Below the pieces are notes generated by a model. The model had not been told where the DNA came from. It saw only the letters and a program-made list of their open reading frames with translations, and made no database searches. A stretch of 64,000 nt of DNA from Cyrtodaria siliqua (taxonomy: Eukaryota; Mollusca; Bivalvia; Adapedonta; Hiatellidae): NCBI GenBank assembly GCA_037043455.1, contig JAWPHD010001140.1, positions 1 through 64,000 on the forward strand, given 5' to 3'. Below are positions 48,488-60,360 of the stretch, piece after piece; position 1 is the stretch's first letter, and the number at the start of each line of letters is the position of its first letter. The translations under genes and the position numbers were made by a program.

Positions 48488-49270
48488 CTATGCTATATCT
48501 TCGATGGTCACTGGAAATAAAAGAAAACAGTATTAATACGGAAAACGTAAGTTTAATCTAGTTATAAAGATCAGTAATTCGAAAATTAGATAGGTAAATG
48601 AAACGCCTTGTATGTCTGCACCAATATTATTACTCAGCACTGGACACTTAAGCATGTAGCAAATATATCAAAAATATCAAAAATAAAAATAAGATGTTTA
48701 TTGACATTAAAGTAATGCAAGAAATCACGAACATGAACGTTTCGACAAGGAGTATTGATTTAGAATGACCTGGAGTAAAATGTGCAACTGGGGGTTTAAA
48801 CCGGTTCCACAGAATCTCAAACGTGTATTCGCAATAAAACAAGACATTGTGAACACCACCAGGCTATTTTCTGAAATACTTAACAACATTAATAGGCGAT
48901 ATCACCGAAACACAGACACGATCATGTATAAAAAACAATCGAATCACAAATTATACTCGCAGTACATGTATATACATAATAATGCAGGCTTGTTTTTTAA
49001 ATATAGTTTAAATTAAATAAGAATAAAAATGAAAGCAAAGTTACTTATAGGATCTCGAGACGATTTCCGACCACTGATTATGGCCACTTCCCTCATGTTG
49101 TCAACGTTTTCGTCCTCCAGGTATGGTGAAGTGGTTGGACCGTGCCTACGTCGAACTGATTTCAACATTTTACATTCCCTTATTAAAAATACGAAACAAC
49201 CAACCACGGCTATCAGAGCAAACAAAACCAGTATCACGAGCCCAGCGATATAGCTACTGTTGACAAACAT
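48488..49270 (-). CDS. 82-residue single-pass membrane protein, two coding exons
   Basis: Exon 1 is 49270-49045 (226 nt, phase 1, donor GTAACT); exon 2 starts at 48510 after a strong acceptor (TTTTCTTTTATTTCCAG) and ends with TAG at 48488-48490. The junction A plus TG gives Met and the C-terminus MTIEDIA. The product begins MFVNSSYIAGL, has a hydrophobic helix at about residues 8-30 and a cytoplasmic-like basic stretch (KSVRRRHG), then an acidic tail (YLEDENVDN). An in-frame TGA lies 36 nt upstream of the ATG with no intervening ATG, which fixes the start. The donor is not ideal; reading through gives only ten extra residues. No family recognised. Its first exon has the same length and phase as that of the PPxY gene 10 kb away. 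Confidence 0.65.
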
Positions 49271-49556
49271 CGAGCAACTGTCAGTATGATCATCGACTAG
49301 GAAGCTTCAGACCGTGAAGCCATCATAACACTGAGTGTTGGTGGCTCGAACAGCACTTCAACGTAGAAGCAGATCTCGAAGATGTAAACATGACCTCTGT
49401 CCGCTATTGATCCGGTGGAATTAAATGTTTCCTTCTTTCGTCATCAATAATCCAAGGAAAACCATAGAGAGCATCCACTACGAGAGCATAGAAACATTAA
49501 TGCACAGTGTTACATAGTGATTTGTGTTTCATTTACAAAAATGGTCGCATCAGCGC

Positions 49557-49566
49557 TATATATAAA
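49557..49566 (-). promoter_or_regulatory. TATA-like element upstream of the 82-residue gene
   Basis: On the minus strand TTTTATATATAGCGCTG lies ~290 bases before the ATG, and the intervening DNA is GC-richer than its surroundings, as expected of a 5' UTR. Motif evidence only. Confidence 0.3.
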
Positions 49567-49599
49567 ATAACCACACCAATACCAGGTTATAGATCAGGA

Positions 49600-51640
49600 C
49601 GAGTTTGGTACAGTGACGCACAATGCTTTTCATCAATCGTCATATAGCTTTTTCCAATGGTCAGCCGTGAAGAATCGTTATTATCAAGTGTAATAAACCA
49701 TCACAGCATGTTGATCATACATGATTATTGAAATACGTGATGTGAAGACACGATGGTTATATCATTTATATCAAGAACTTATTTAACAAATAAAATAATC
49801 ACAACTTGTATACGTTTTAATGTAAACGCGTATGTTGGATAAGGCTTACACTAGCACAAAGTGAAGACAACACACTTTGTAAATGTAAACGCTGGCTAAG
49901 GTATCGTCTTCAAGTTCTGGAAAAACATAAATATGTGTATAATAAAGGTTGATTAAAAACAACATAAGAATATACACATGTTATGTATGATCAATGATTA
50001 TGATATTGTTTATGTGCAGATTGTTTACATATATAATGTATCTGGATGTTGACATGTTCCAGTAAATTGTTTAAATTAATGGTCCAGGGCATTTAAGAAC
50101 AGTATAGAACACTTAACACAGTGTTATACACTGAGGAAAGTTGAAGAACATTGTAGAACATTAAGGAGTATTAATGAACAGTATTGAATATTCTAGACAT
50201 CAAACACACAGATCATTTAGAAGATCCCAGACACGAATGGCAGCTTCGTGGATATTCTTATTTATCTCAAATACACTGGAACATTCTACAACGATCTAAG
50301 GATGTATAAATAAGTGAGCATGTACTTGAGATTCGATCACAGCAGTACTTTATTAGATCTTAAGTAAACAGAGTTGTCTGAATATTAGTGCAAAACTTTC
50401 TGTGATTCTTTGATACACCCATTTGATATACAGTAACGCGAAGAGCAATATTATTATATACTGAGCAAAATTAAAAAGCACCAATTTTTCTTTCCTTTAT
50501 TGTATAGACAGCAAAACAGGAAATAATAAATGATGGATATAAAATTCTTTGAAATGATCTATAAAAATTACCTCACTCTGTTCGAGACAATATTCTCAAT
50601 AAGCTGCTTTCGAAAAATATCACAGAACAACACAACACCGATTGTGCAGGTAGCAGCTTTTGATTATCAAAACCCCATAAAATTATCTCCCTTTAAGGTT
50701 TCCATAGCATCCATAAAAGAGTATTACTTGGCAAAATTTGAAACTGTTTTTTTTTTGGTGAGTATAGTATTACGTGTTAGCTTCATTTCTTGAAATATGA
50801 ATTTTTAAAAGTCAGAATATGTTTGGTGCCAGAAAAGGGTGCCTGAAAGAAACTACTGTATTAACACACTGCCAAGCTCCATAAGTATAGTCCCACAAAT
50901 ATGATGGGCGAAGTTGATCATATCTGCATGGGCAGAGGTAATAGGACCCTTTTAATAGAATATGATTCTGTTAAGTATATATAAAACTTCATAAACGTTA
51001 CTTACTTTTGAAAATAAGGTTAAACATAAAAGCATCCGTTGCTATTGTATGTTAGTAAACATATTACTAAACCAAGTCCTAGACATTACAATTTTGTGCA
51101 CACTCACTCACACAACTGACGATCACGGTTTGAATTTTATTTAATTTAAATATTTTGTTTTGTAAGTGCCCCGTTTAGGTCAAGTATTTAAAATGTCATT
51201 TTTGTAATTTCATTGGAGCTAATCAGTCTAATCTATGCCACTAATCCGCTTAAATAAGAAAGTACATTTATTAATTTTAATTTTCATATAAGGGAAGCGA
51301 CTGCATTGGTCATACATAAATGTATATAAACGATATATATTCGAGGACTTTAAAAATGCTTAAGTGAAAATAAAGATTAAACCATTTTGTTTTTCAAAAT
51401 CAATTGTGAGTATAATCATTTCGTTTTCTGTTCATCTTCATTTAAATAGCCTGTTTTGAATAGGCGATATGCATGGGCTATCGTTACAGTAGTTTAAACC
51501 TTGCATATCAGAATTATTAAATCCATATATATACTCCACCAAATAATTTCAGGACCACGAAAATAGAACAGTAATAATTGCTTAATCTTTAATATTATGG
51601 ATTTCATGTATATTTATTCAAACTACAAAAGACCTTAAGG
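49600..51640. other. No feature seen
   Basis: Two kilobases of AT-rich DNA. Near 50090-50210 there are loose repeats of AACAxTxTAGAACA. An 87-codon plus-strand frame (50530) has no domain or splice support. Confidence 0.4.
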
Positions 51641-51887
51641 TCCATGAGTACACAGGTACAACACAATACACATATATATATATACACGGCAATAAATGGC
51701 AACGTATAAAGTCTATTTTGTCACATATAATTTTTTTTGTCATTTTCTCCATTTCTCACTTACTAAAAAGTGTTTTAGTTCAAGATTCATTCTCTTGGGA
51801 GAGCAAGAGAGTGTATATTTATATATACTTCAACATGTAATGCATGATTTTATGATATATATATACACACATATATATATATATAAT

Positions 51888-53036
51888 CAGTCATCGAAAT
51901 TAGGATTTCAAACCACAAGCCCTTCGGCTTGTATTCTTTCTGATTTTGAACAAGCCCGCATAAAAACGAACAAGCCCAGAAAAAAGTATGTAAATTGAAA
52001 AAACACCAGTATACCCACTATGGGCCTAATATAATAGTAACATTTATTCAAATTTGATCATGTAATCTTTATTTCAATATCGTAAACAGTGCACTTCAAA
52101 ACAAAACTCGAGGATATTATGACTGTCAGGTGACGAATATATATTTTACTGTTTACTCGTCCTACATTGACATTGACCTTGTAGGATGTTTACTCATCCT
52201 GCTCATATTGTAAAAGTTCATAAGACAAAGTAGTCAAATACCATCATTTAACACTATTATATATAAATAAAACAACGGGAAAAATCATAATGTGTTTTTT
52301 TCTTTATATAAATCAATGAAACTTTGACCAGTATTATAGATATTCATAGTCTATAGTTCACTACAGTCTTCTCATGGTCATTACAGTTACTTTGGCATGG
52401 TATATATTTTTCCCCTTCTCCTGTTAAAAATGCCCCTAAAAAAATATATATATATATTTATTACAAAATGTTAAACTCCAATACAGGAAAACCGCATACT
52501 TTTTGCAATTCCACTTCCTGAAGGCCCTGATCCAAGTCACGTAAAAGGTGACTAGTACCCTTAAAGATTTCCCCCGTGAAAGGGTTATTTGTATAACATT
52601 CAAATACCGTAACATTCGGAGCTCCGTGAAATTAGAACGGGAGCCGCTTTTAGAATGTCTCAAACGGAAATGCGTCAATTTCCCAATATCCGGTTGACTT
52701 AAAATTACATTTTATCGCTGAATAAACAGAGTTGCGACTATTTACTGCATTTAATCGCTTAATAAACTATGTAAGAATTATTTTCGTTATTGTTTTTTTC
52801 TACTGAAATGTTACTCGTCCTCTCGGACGACCGATTCATAGTTTTCACTCGTCCGAATTCGAAATTTCAATCGTCAGTACGAATGTTCGTGCCCTGTGAC
52901 TATTTTATGGATTTTTATGGATATTACTACCGGCCAATCAACAAGCCCGTCGTGCTTGTGTTCTTGAATATTGGACAAGCCCCACAGGCATTTTACCAGT
53001 CTCGGGCTTGCGGGCTTGTGCTAATTTCGACCACTG
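51888..53036. mobile_element. hAT-like TIR element, 1.15 kb
   Basis: Left CAGTCATCGAAATTAG and right CTAATTTCGACCACTG are imperfect inverted ends; AT microsatellites flank both sides and obscure any target duplication. Subterminal AAGCCC/GGGCTTG motifs lie at both ends. Its centre (52480-52810) is the reverse complement of 17880-18200. No transposase. Confidence 0.7.
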
Positions 53037-53370
53037 AATTTATATATATATATAATACATTTTTTTTACAAATAGTCACTCATGCGAAGGCCTCAACATT
53101 GGCCGCTAAAAGCCCGTGGCCACTAAATATATATAATTTGAATTTAATTTAAGATAGTAATATATGTAACTTAAATTAAATTTAAGATAATAACAGAGCT
53201 ATTAAATATACGTCTGCTTAAGGCAGATGTCTATCCATTATACGTGACCGCTAAAACAGGTTTGATTGCACATGTATTTTTTCAGATATATCAACATATT
53301 TTAATACTTATGAGTGTTAGTAGCAAACAATGGTTAACAAGAGCATATTCTTATAACAAGTTAATATATT

Positions 53371-53653
53371 GTGTATAATGCAACACTTGTAAAAGAAAAC
53401 AACTAAACTTAAAAATTGCAAAATACAGTAGATTGTTCAATTACAGCAATTTTAAAAATGACGCAAATCTAAACATGGTCCTTACCTTATTTTGAGGAGT
53501 ATACATAAGGCGGTTTTAAAGTTCTTAGTTTAAACTTATTTATTTTACATCGACTGTAACGAAAGCTCTATGAACTTATTTGAATCACTCTCGATGTCTT
53601 CCTGGGTAGAACCAGTACTAAGCAATGCAGATAAAGTGTCTTGCTCAGGGACA
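53371..53653. repeat. 283-bp direct duplication, copy 1
   Basis: Near-identical to 54222-54509, 851 bases downstream; only a few single-base differences were seen. Copy 1 continues into a tRNA-like sequence that is missing after copy 2. Confidence 0.9.
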
Positions 53654-53745
53654 CAACGCATATGGCAATGACGGGAATCGAACTCACGACTTTTGGATCA
53701 TGGGTCCAACGCTTTACCACTGGACCACAGCGCTCCACTTTTTTT
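53650..53745 (-). mobile_element. tRNA-derived sequence (SINE head)
   Basis: Minus strand: TGTGGTCCAGTGGTAAAGCG (box A), an anticodon-like arm TTGGA-CCCATGA-TCCAA and GAGTTCGATTCCC (box B). The acceptor stem does not close, so it is a SINE head or tRNA pseudogene rather than a functional tRNA. Confidence 0.65.
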
Positions 53746-54221
53746 AAAGTTCTTGAGTATGTGACAGAAAGGTATTGCGGTCCATGATGAGTAGTCAGAC
53801 TTACAATATTATATGGACCGAAGCGTGCCATCGCGGCTCACTTTTTAAAGCGTATGTGTCTTGCATGTTGTTTTCCCGTTTATTACGGTAGCTGATTTCT
53901 AAAAGACGACAATGGCAGAAATCAGCCACCATAGTTCATCGTCATTATTATATAGTTTTTGGAAGTTTCTTGTCACACATTGGCGCATTCTTATTTAATT
54001 CTTCCACATCAACCCTTAATGTCAAACAGCATTTGGAATATCGTGTGACTTGTAGGATTCGAAATTTCCATTTTACCATACCGGGAAAAAACTGGCAATA
54101 TGTATTTCATTACTTGATTGAATTTAGTGGGGAAAACCTCTTTTCTGTGGCACAACATTTTCTCTTCGTTTTTATTCACTCTTTAGGGGATGGGTACACA
54201 CATCACATTTGCATCATATAT

Positions 54222-54509
54222 GTGTATAATGCAACACCTGTAAAAGAAAACAACTAAACTTAAAAATTGCAAAATACAGTAGATTGTTCAATTACAGCAA
54301 TTTTAAAAATGACGCAAATCTAAACATGGTCCTTACCTTATTTTGAGGAGTATACATAAGGCGGTTTTAAAGTTCTTAGTTTAAACTTATTTTTTTTACA
54401 TCGACTGTAACGAAAGCTCTATGAACTTATTTGAATCACTCTCGATGTCTTCCTGGGTAGAACCAGTACTAAGCAATGCAGATAAAGTGTCTTGCTCAGG
54501 GACAAAACG
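54222..54509. repeat. 283-bp direct duplication, copy 2
   Basis: Second copy; its 3' side breaks off at CAGGGACAAAACGCATTAACGC instead of entering the tRNA-like sequence. Confidence 0.9.
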
Positions 54510-54519
54510 CATTAACGCA

Positions 54520-55080
54520 AAACGCAAAGAATCAGTCGTGTTTATTTTGCAAGTGATGCGCGATCAACCATTGTCCATGCAGGGATGAGTAGAGACGAAA
54601 CTTCGTGTTCGCTGTTAGAAAACAACGTTTGATTTATGTTTGATCTAAGACGGGTATACACATTTTCTTTTCTGATTCTTTGGGTGATGTATATAGGACA
54701 ACTAGCACTGCCGTTTTTTTTTTTATATATATATTGATGAATACGCTGACTGCATTTTCTATACCGTGTCAAAGTGGGAGACACACGATACTGTTGAATG
54801 GCATTTAATGTTTCTATTCTATTTAAACAGTGGTCGGAATTGGTCTATTCTTTATGATCGATCAATAGCTTCGGAAAACCAGCCGATGATCATTACTAAT
54901 TAATTACTTTAATTCTATATCTTTGAAGAGCGTGGTCATTAGCTACTTACCTTACAATCTATGTGATATAGAGCGTTCTTACCTGTAATGAAATGAGGTG
55001 TTTTGTCCCGTTAACACATCATATTATGGTATATAGGGACAGCAACCTCATAAGGAAATGAGATGAATGATACAGTTGCT
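54520..55080. other. No feature seen
   Basis: AT-rich spacer without a supported feature. Confidence 0.4.
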
Positions 55081-55081
55081 C

Positions 55082-55172
55082 ATCAAACATGCCTCCGCCA
55101 GGTGGCGAACTCATGCTGGGCAGAGGTATGTAGCTCTAAAGCGCAATGCCTTATCCACTGCGCTACCAGGCT
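55082..55172 (-). mobile_element. tRNA-derived sequence
   Basis: Minus strand: GAGCCTGGTAGCGCAGTGGA (box A-like) and a degraded box B (GAGTTCGCCACC). No closing acceptor stem. A SINE head or tRNA pseudogene. Confidence 0.5.
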
Positions 55173-55637
55173 CATAATTTCGAAATATGATGGAACTATT
55201 ATTTAACGGCTGTAAATATGAACGATATATTGTGTGAATTGTATACCTTTTAAATGAAAGAAATTAAGCTTAGAAATATGTCTTTCTTTTCAACAATTCC
55301 AACACCATTTTCTTTAATTTCGTTGTTAATCGGTCATGTAGAACCATGTTAGATCATTTGGTTAGTAGTAAAGACCGAGAAATCGTCGACCAATTCGATT
55401 AATTAAAACCTAAATAAAACCACGTTAGTTATTTAAAGTAAGGTAGACAACATTATATCCTCCTACATGAAATATACCTGTATGCTCGAATAAACTTTAA
55501 CAAGAAGCTTTGGCTTAAATACCAACTGATTTATATCTATACATCAAAATGAATCATCGCGTGCGCCGTTACACATACCAGCGACAATGTACGTATATGG
55601 TATAATGAATCTGCACATACAGAAAAAATACATAATC

Positions 55638-55860
55638 AGTCATCGCATGCTCTGACAACCTCAACTATACATTGTATGATAGTCATCGCATGCTCCGACA
55701 ACCTCAGCTATACATTGGATGATAGTCATCGCATGCTCCGACAACCTCAACTATACATTGGATGATAGTATACTATACATTGGATGTTAGTGTACTATAC
55801 ATTGGATGATAGTGTACTATACATTGGATGATAGTGTACTATACATTGAATGATAGTATA
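55638..55860. repeat. Nested satellite: 43-bp x3 then 22-bp x4
   Basis: Units of 43 bp (AGTCATCGCATGCTCCGACA...CTATACATTGGATGAT) at 55638, 55681 and 55724, then 22-bp units AGTGTACTATACATTGGATG+AT at 55767, 55789, 55811 and 55833. The 22-bp unit reuses the right half of the 43-bp unit. Confidence 0.93.
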
Positions 55861-55955
55861 ATTAACATTTTGTCAATGTTTTGCTTTACACAATCAATTT
55901 GTTATTTTAAAATATTTGGGTTTTCTTATGAATATAGTTTACCGATATATATAGA

Positions 55956-56105
55956 ATATCATGTTAGTGCCTGATCCTATCCAGTTTATCAGGTGAGGAT
56001 GAGAAAAAATGAAGTCCGAGGCTGTGCCGAGGGCTTCATTTTTTTCGTGATAAACTGGATACGATAACCTGATAAACTGGATACGATCAGGCACTAACAT
56101 GATAT
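55956..56105. mobile_element. Foldback / hairpin element
   Basis: Arms 55956-55994 and 56067-56105 are 39-nt inverted copies with one mismatch. The spacer holds a second inverted pair (AAAATGAAG and GCTTCATTTTTT) and an extra partial copy of the right arm (GATAAACTGGATACGAT). The whole can fold into a nested hairpin of ~150 nt. Confidence 0.85.
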
Positions 56106-56198
56106 TATATTGATCGTTTATAATAATTTAATTTACCTTTTTTCCCCCCATTTTTCCATATTTTTTCCAAAACTACCCAGAAGTAATCAAATAATCCC

Positions 56199-56227
56199 TG
56201 ACGTCATCAAAAGAGAAACTGACGTCA
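56199..56227. promoter_or_regulatory. Twin CRE palindromes
   Basis: Two copies of TGACGTCATCAAAAGA, 21 bases apart (TGACGTCA at 56199-56206 and 56220-56227), the consensus for CREB/ATF factors. No gene start is evident nearby, so function is unproven. Confidence 0.5.
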
Positions 56228-56664
56228 TCAAAAGAAGTGCACCTGGCGGGATAGGAACGCAACTGCCGAGATAAGGTTTTATCTCAGGCACCCTGTTTCT
56301 TGGCAGAATTAAGCAGATCGACATGATAAAAACGTTTACCACTGACCGTTCGAAGGGTCTTTTGTCAACCCTCTTGTCTTTGTGATGTTTTGTTAAATAC
56401 TTTAAGTGTATAACATGTCCACATTAAATTTGAATATGGGACAGACTATTTACTTACAATGCTACATATTTGACTAAATAAACACTTCCTTTAAAACTGA
56501 TAAACAGAGTTTACATGGAACTTGACGAAGTTATTCGATTCATTGTGCTCTTTCAAATGGGGGAAATGTCCGGCCTTCATGTACTCGCTTTTGGATACAT
56601 TTACAACATTTACGGGGCACTTTTTTAATAGCTTTTTAATGGCTGTGAGCTTAGCAAGCGTAAA

Positions 56665-56735
56665 TGGAAATGAATGAATGAAAATGGTGTTTTACGGCAC
56701 GTCGACACATAACTAGGTCATATTGTGCGCAAAAA
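56665..56735 (-). mobile_element. SINE tail-region remnant
   Basis: (GAAT)n, then TGTTTTACGGCACGTCGACACA, resembling the 3' region of the SINEs above. Head absent. Confidence 0.4.
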
Positions 56736-57563
56736 CGGATAACAGATGAAGAAATGAAGTAGTTATTAAAAATTAATGTAAATATATGAACAGCAGACGT
56801 ATTTTTTAAAAGATTAGCAAATGCTTTTCAAATATTTTTATCATTCATTCAAGCATTGTACAAACGGATGTTATAGCCAATAATGTCAATACGTAGTTTG
56901 AAAGTAAACATTTGTAGGAACCTCAAACGTAAAAAATGTCACAAATGTAAAAATGATGGCAAATTTAAAAAGAAAAGTCACATATGTAAAAACATGCGAT
57001 AAATGTAACACGTTTGGTGACATATGTAAAATATTTTGCGACAAAAGTGAAAAAAAAGTTCACAAATGTAATAACGACTTGCCTCACGTGCTAATAAGGT
57101 CGTAGTTATAATATCGTTATCAGCTTATAATGGACACGGCACAATAATGCAAAATTACGTTTATTACCAAATGACTTTTAAGCACGAATATGAAACTGGT
57201 CAGGTGCTAATGCACATCTGTTGTTCAGTCGATTCCCTGGTCAATAAAACAATGACACAAGTAAAAGGGAGGGAAATAGTGTTTTTGTTAATGTTTTAGA
57301 GCATGTGCTATTATTTTGTGATGATCATTTTATTTAATACGAACTTTAACCAGGACACTGCAAATGTTTCCATGAATGGTTATTGATCCTATTAGGTGTG
57401 TGCAAGATGGAAAAATCACCGTTGGGTGTAGGGTTTAAGGGTCAACATTTGTTTCTTATTTTATTTATAGTGTAGGTTATTTAACTTTGTAAAATGTTAC
57501 TTCTCAAATTTGAAAAAAATATTTTTTTAAATACCATACAAGTGCGCAGATACGCTAAAACAT

Positions 57564-57745
57564 TAGGGACCAGGCAATATTTATCTGGGCGTTGGGAACG
57601 GTGCAAAATGGAATGGGACAGGTACTTTTTTTACAAACCATGGGACAATACCTTTTTATTTTCGTTTGCTTGCCCTGGGACGTACATATATAACATTTTT
57701 ATTTGCACCGGTCCTAACCCCACGATAAATATTGCCTGGTCCCTT
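57564..57745. mobile_element. Short MITE with TAGGGACCAGGC ends
   Basis: TAGGGACCAGGCAATATTTA at the left and the inverse TAAATATTGCCTGGTCCCTT at the right; 182 bp, non-coding, nested in the 3.7-kb element. Confidence 0.75.
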
Positions 57746-57749
57746 ACAT

Positions 57750-58080
57750 AGCCACACAAGGGAAGCATGTCCCCGGACCTCCCTAGTTTGTCGGGCCTAT
57801 ATATGCATTTCAGGTCAGCTACGTCTTGGTATGTGAACATCTGGAAAGATGTTGAATGGAATGACTGTCCTAGGGTGGTGCTGGGACTCTGGTCGAAGTC
57901 TTTGGTAAAAGAGGGACTCTCAGGATTCCAGTGTATACTCAGAGTTGTTGAGCCCTCTGTAACCAATGCGGCGTACCTGGTCGTAGACTATTTTAAAGCA
58001 GATGCAGCTGATGTTTGATAAGTTGAAGGGCGCTATAAAGTTTTAAGATTGTAGGGCAAATAATTTTAGAGAAATATGTT
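57750..58080. other. Unassigned stretch with overlapping frames on both strands
   Basis: A plus-strand frame of 83 codons and a minus-strand frame of 111 codons overlap. GC content is higher than around. No domain recognised; it may be debris of the host transposon's coding region. Confidence 0.25.
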
Positions 58081-58740
58081 TTCAAGATCAGGTCAGTGAC
58101 CTTGACCTACTATCATAAAAGCAAAAGGGTAGTTGTTGCAAAACGTTTTTTGGGTTGATTAAGTTAGTGTGACCTTAACCTACTGACCCCCTAAAATTAA
58201 TAGGGGTCAATATTTTTACACGAGTATTATTTCTGTAAAGTTTCAAGATGGCCTTATGCTTCCAAGTTACAGATAGGAGAATGTTTCTCAGGATTCAGTC
58301 ATTGTCAATTCCAAGTGTTCTTGTTGACCTACTGAACCCAATAGGCTTCCTCCATTCACTACGGACAATGCACACCTATGCCGTTTACTACGGGTTAAGG
58401 TATACTTTTGGAGTTATTATGTGGAATGCTTATGTGCATATTAGGTCATGGTGACCTTGACCTTTTGACTTTCTATCTCCAAACGCAATAGGGTTCCTTC
58501 CATTACCAAAGGCAATTTTTCTATAAAGTTTCATGAGTGTAGGTTTTATACTCCTGGAGTTATTACTTGGAATATATATACCCCTATGAGGTTATTGTGA
58601 CCTTGACCTTTGACCTAGTAAGCCCAAAATCAACAGAATTTCTGCTCCGACAAAGGACAATGTATCTGTGAAGTTTTAAGATGAGTGTCGTGTTTTTGAA
58701 GTTATCACGTAGACTAGATGGGTGCCTTTTGGTGCATGTG
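58080..58740. repeat. Degenerate ~145-bp array with TGACCTTGACC
   Basis: About four diverged units, each with AGGTCA-xxGTGACCTTGACCT, then TCTxTAAAGTTTxAxGAxG. Related in motif to the array at the window start. Confidence 0.7.
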
Positions 58741-59027
58741 TCGCCTGTTCTAGAAAGTATGTAAAGCCACAGTATGTTTATTTTCAAAAAAAACAATAAT
58801 TTTTTTCCCCAAAAAAATCGACCGTCATATATAACCTTATATGTGTTGAAAATGACGTAAAACACCATACAAACAAACAAAACAAAATGTTTATGTTCAA
58901 CCTCAACGAAGTCGATGAAGACTTTGTATCATTTATTACTGTATAATATGGTAAGAAGACATTTGAACATGACATGAGGATTAAATGACATCATAAAATC
59001 CTAAGTTAGAAGACATACATATGTCAA

Positions 59028-59335
59028 ACAAGAGGCTCAAGAGGGCCTGTATCGCTGTACTAGCTGTACAAATTTGACCCTAGGGTCACTATTTGAACAA
59101 ACTTGGAAGAGGACCATAAGCTTATGGTAAATACAAAATCCCCATAAGGTTTTATTCCAATATCTCAGTCCTAGCGGAAACCGTTTTTTTCCTATTTTTA
59201 GTAACAGCGACCTTGACCCCCAGTGAACCCAATCCCAAGCTTCATTTTCATATAAGCTACCTACCAATACAGTTTCATTCCAATATCGCATTCCTAACAG
59301 AAGTTATTGAGTGGTAACACAATGTTTCATCATTA
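59028..59335 (-). mobile_element. HINE-like family D 3' part (minus strand)
   Basis: On the minus strand it ends in AGGC-CCTCTTGA-GCCT (59033-59048 on plus) followed by CTTGT, as in families A-C. It holds one to two units of the core seen at 46.4-46.9 kb. The 5' part is missing. Confidence 0.65.
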
Positions 59336-59634
59336 AATTCCTTTCAATACCTTTTTACAAATACAAAACACAACAACACCGTCAACCGAAAATTTAAACC
59401 CACAACTCCATGCTAACAATTTAAATGTAGATGTTTTAAGTTTTCCTATATAAGTATATGTAAACCATGCAAAATCTTTATATTCAAACTGTAGAAAAAA
59501 TAACGAAGGAAAAACCCATACAAACAGGAAACAATAATAAAAATGAAGAATTAAAAAACAGCAACAAAAATAACCAACAACAAGAAATGTCACTGTGACA
59601 AATGCCTCCGAAGTGGTTTTTGCATTTGATCTCT

Positions 59635-60015
59635 AAGTGTGACCTTGACCTTTGCGCCACGGACCTGGATTTTGCGCGCGACATGTCGTCCTGTTGTGGT
59701 GAACACTTGTGCCAAGTTATTTCAAAATCCGTCCATGAATGTCAGAGTTTTTAACCGGACACGAACGCACTTCTTGTTGACCTTTGACCTCTATGTTTGA
59801 CCTTGACATCGCAGCCACGGACCTGGAATTTGCGCGCGACATGTCGCCTTGATGTGGTGAACACTTGTGTTAAGTTATTTGAAAGTCCGTCCAGGAGTTA
59901 TTGACCGGACACGATTGTACAGACGGACTGACTGACTGAGTGACGGACGGACGAACTGACTGACTGACGTACGGACGGTGTGTAACTACTATATGCCACC
60001 CTTCGGGGGCATAAA
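59635..60015 (+). mobile_element. Repeat family E with hairpin 3' end
   Basis: Two ~155-bp units (CGCCACGGACCTGGATTTTG / GACATGTCG / GTCCGTCCA), then GACGGACGG-type runs and a terminal hairpin TATGCC-ACCCTTCGGG-GGCATA with an A tract. The 3' hairpin logic is as in A-D, but the tail is poly-A rather than CTTGT. Confidence 0.6.
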
Positions 60016-60099
60016 AAAGGTTAACCTCCAGTGGGATTTGAACTCACGGCCTTAGCTTCCTAGTGCACAGGATGAATTCAAAGATTTTTCTATGATGTC

Positions 60100-60360
60100 A
60101 TGTTTAACTTATTTTAACAAATTTTAAAAACATTTATCATCCATGCGAAGTTTGGTCAAAATTGACCAAGCTGTTTTTGAGAATATGATATTTTGAAAAT
60201 TAAGTCCATGTAAAACATGTGACCCCTGAGGCGGGGCCAAATGTGACGCCAGGGTCACCATTTGAACAAACTTGGTAGTCTATTTCAAAAGCTAAACATT
60301 AAACCTCTGGCTCTTGTAATTTCAGAGTAGAAGATTTTTTTAAACTTTTCTTCTTTTTCA
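60100..60360 (-). mobile_element. Family B/C core fragment (minus strand)
   Basis: Reverse complement of one ~165-bp unit (GGTCACCATTTGAACAAACT, then AACCTCTGGCTCTTGTA). Ends not preserved. Confidence 0.7.

Noticed and set aside
49557..49566. TATA-like stretch as a firm promoter
   Set aside because: AT-rich DNA contains many such strings; kept only at low confidence because of its distance from the start codon of the 82-residue gene.
53650..53745. tRNA gene on the minus strand
   Set aside because: Boxes A and B and an anticodon-like arm are present, but the acceptor stem does not pair, so a SINE head is more likely. The tRNA-like segments at 22.96, 39.3 and 55.1 kb were rejected as genes for the same reason.
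59333..59593. Hydrophobic 86-codon minus-strand frame resembling a membrane protein
   Set aside because: Composition comes from an A-rich plus strand; no splice sites or start context, and it is flanked by repeat ends inside the 3.7-kb TIR element.
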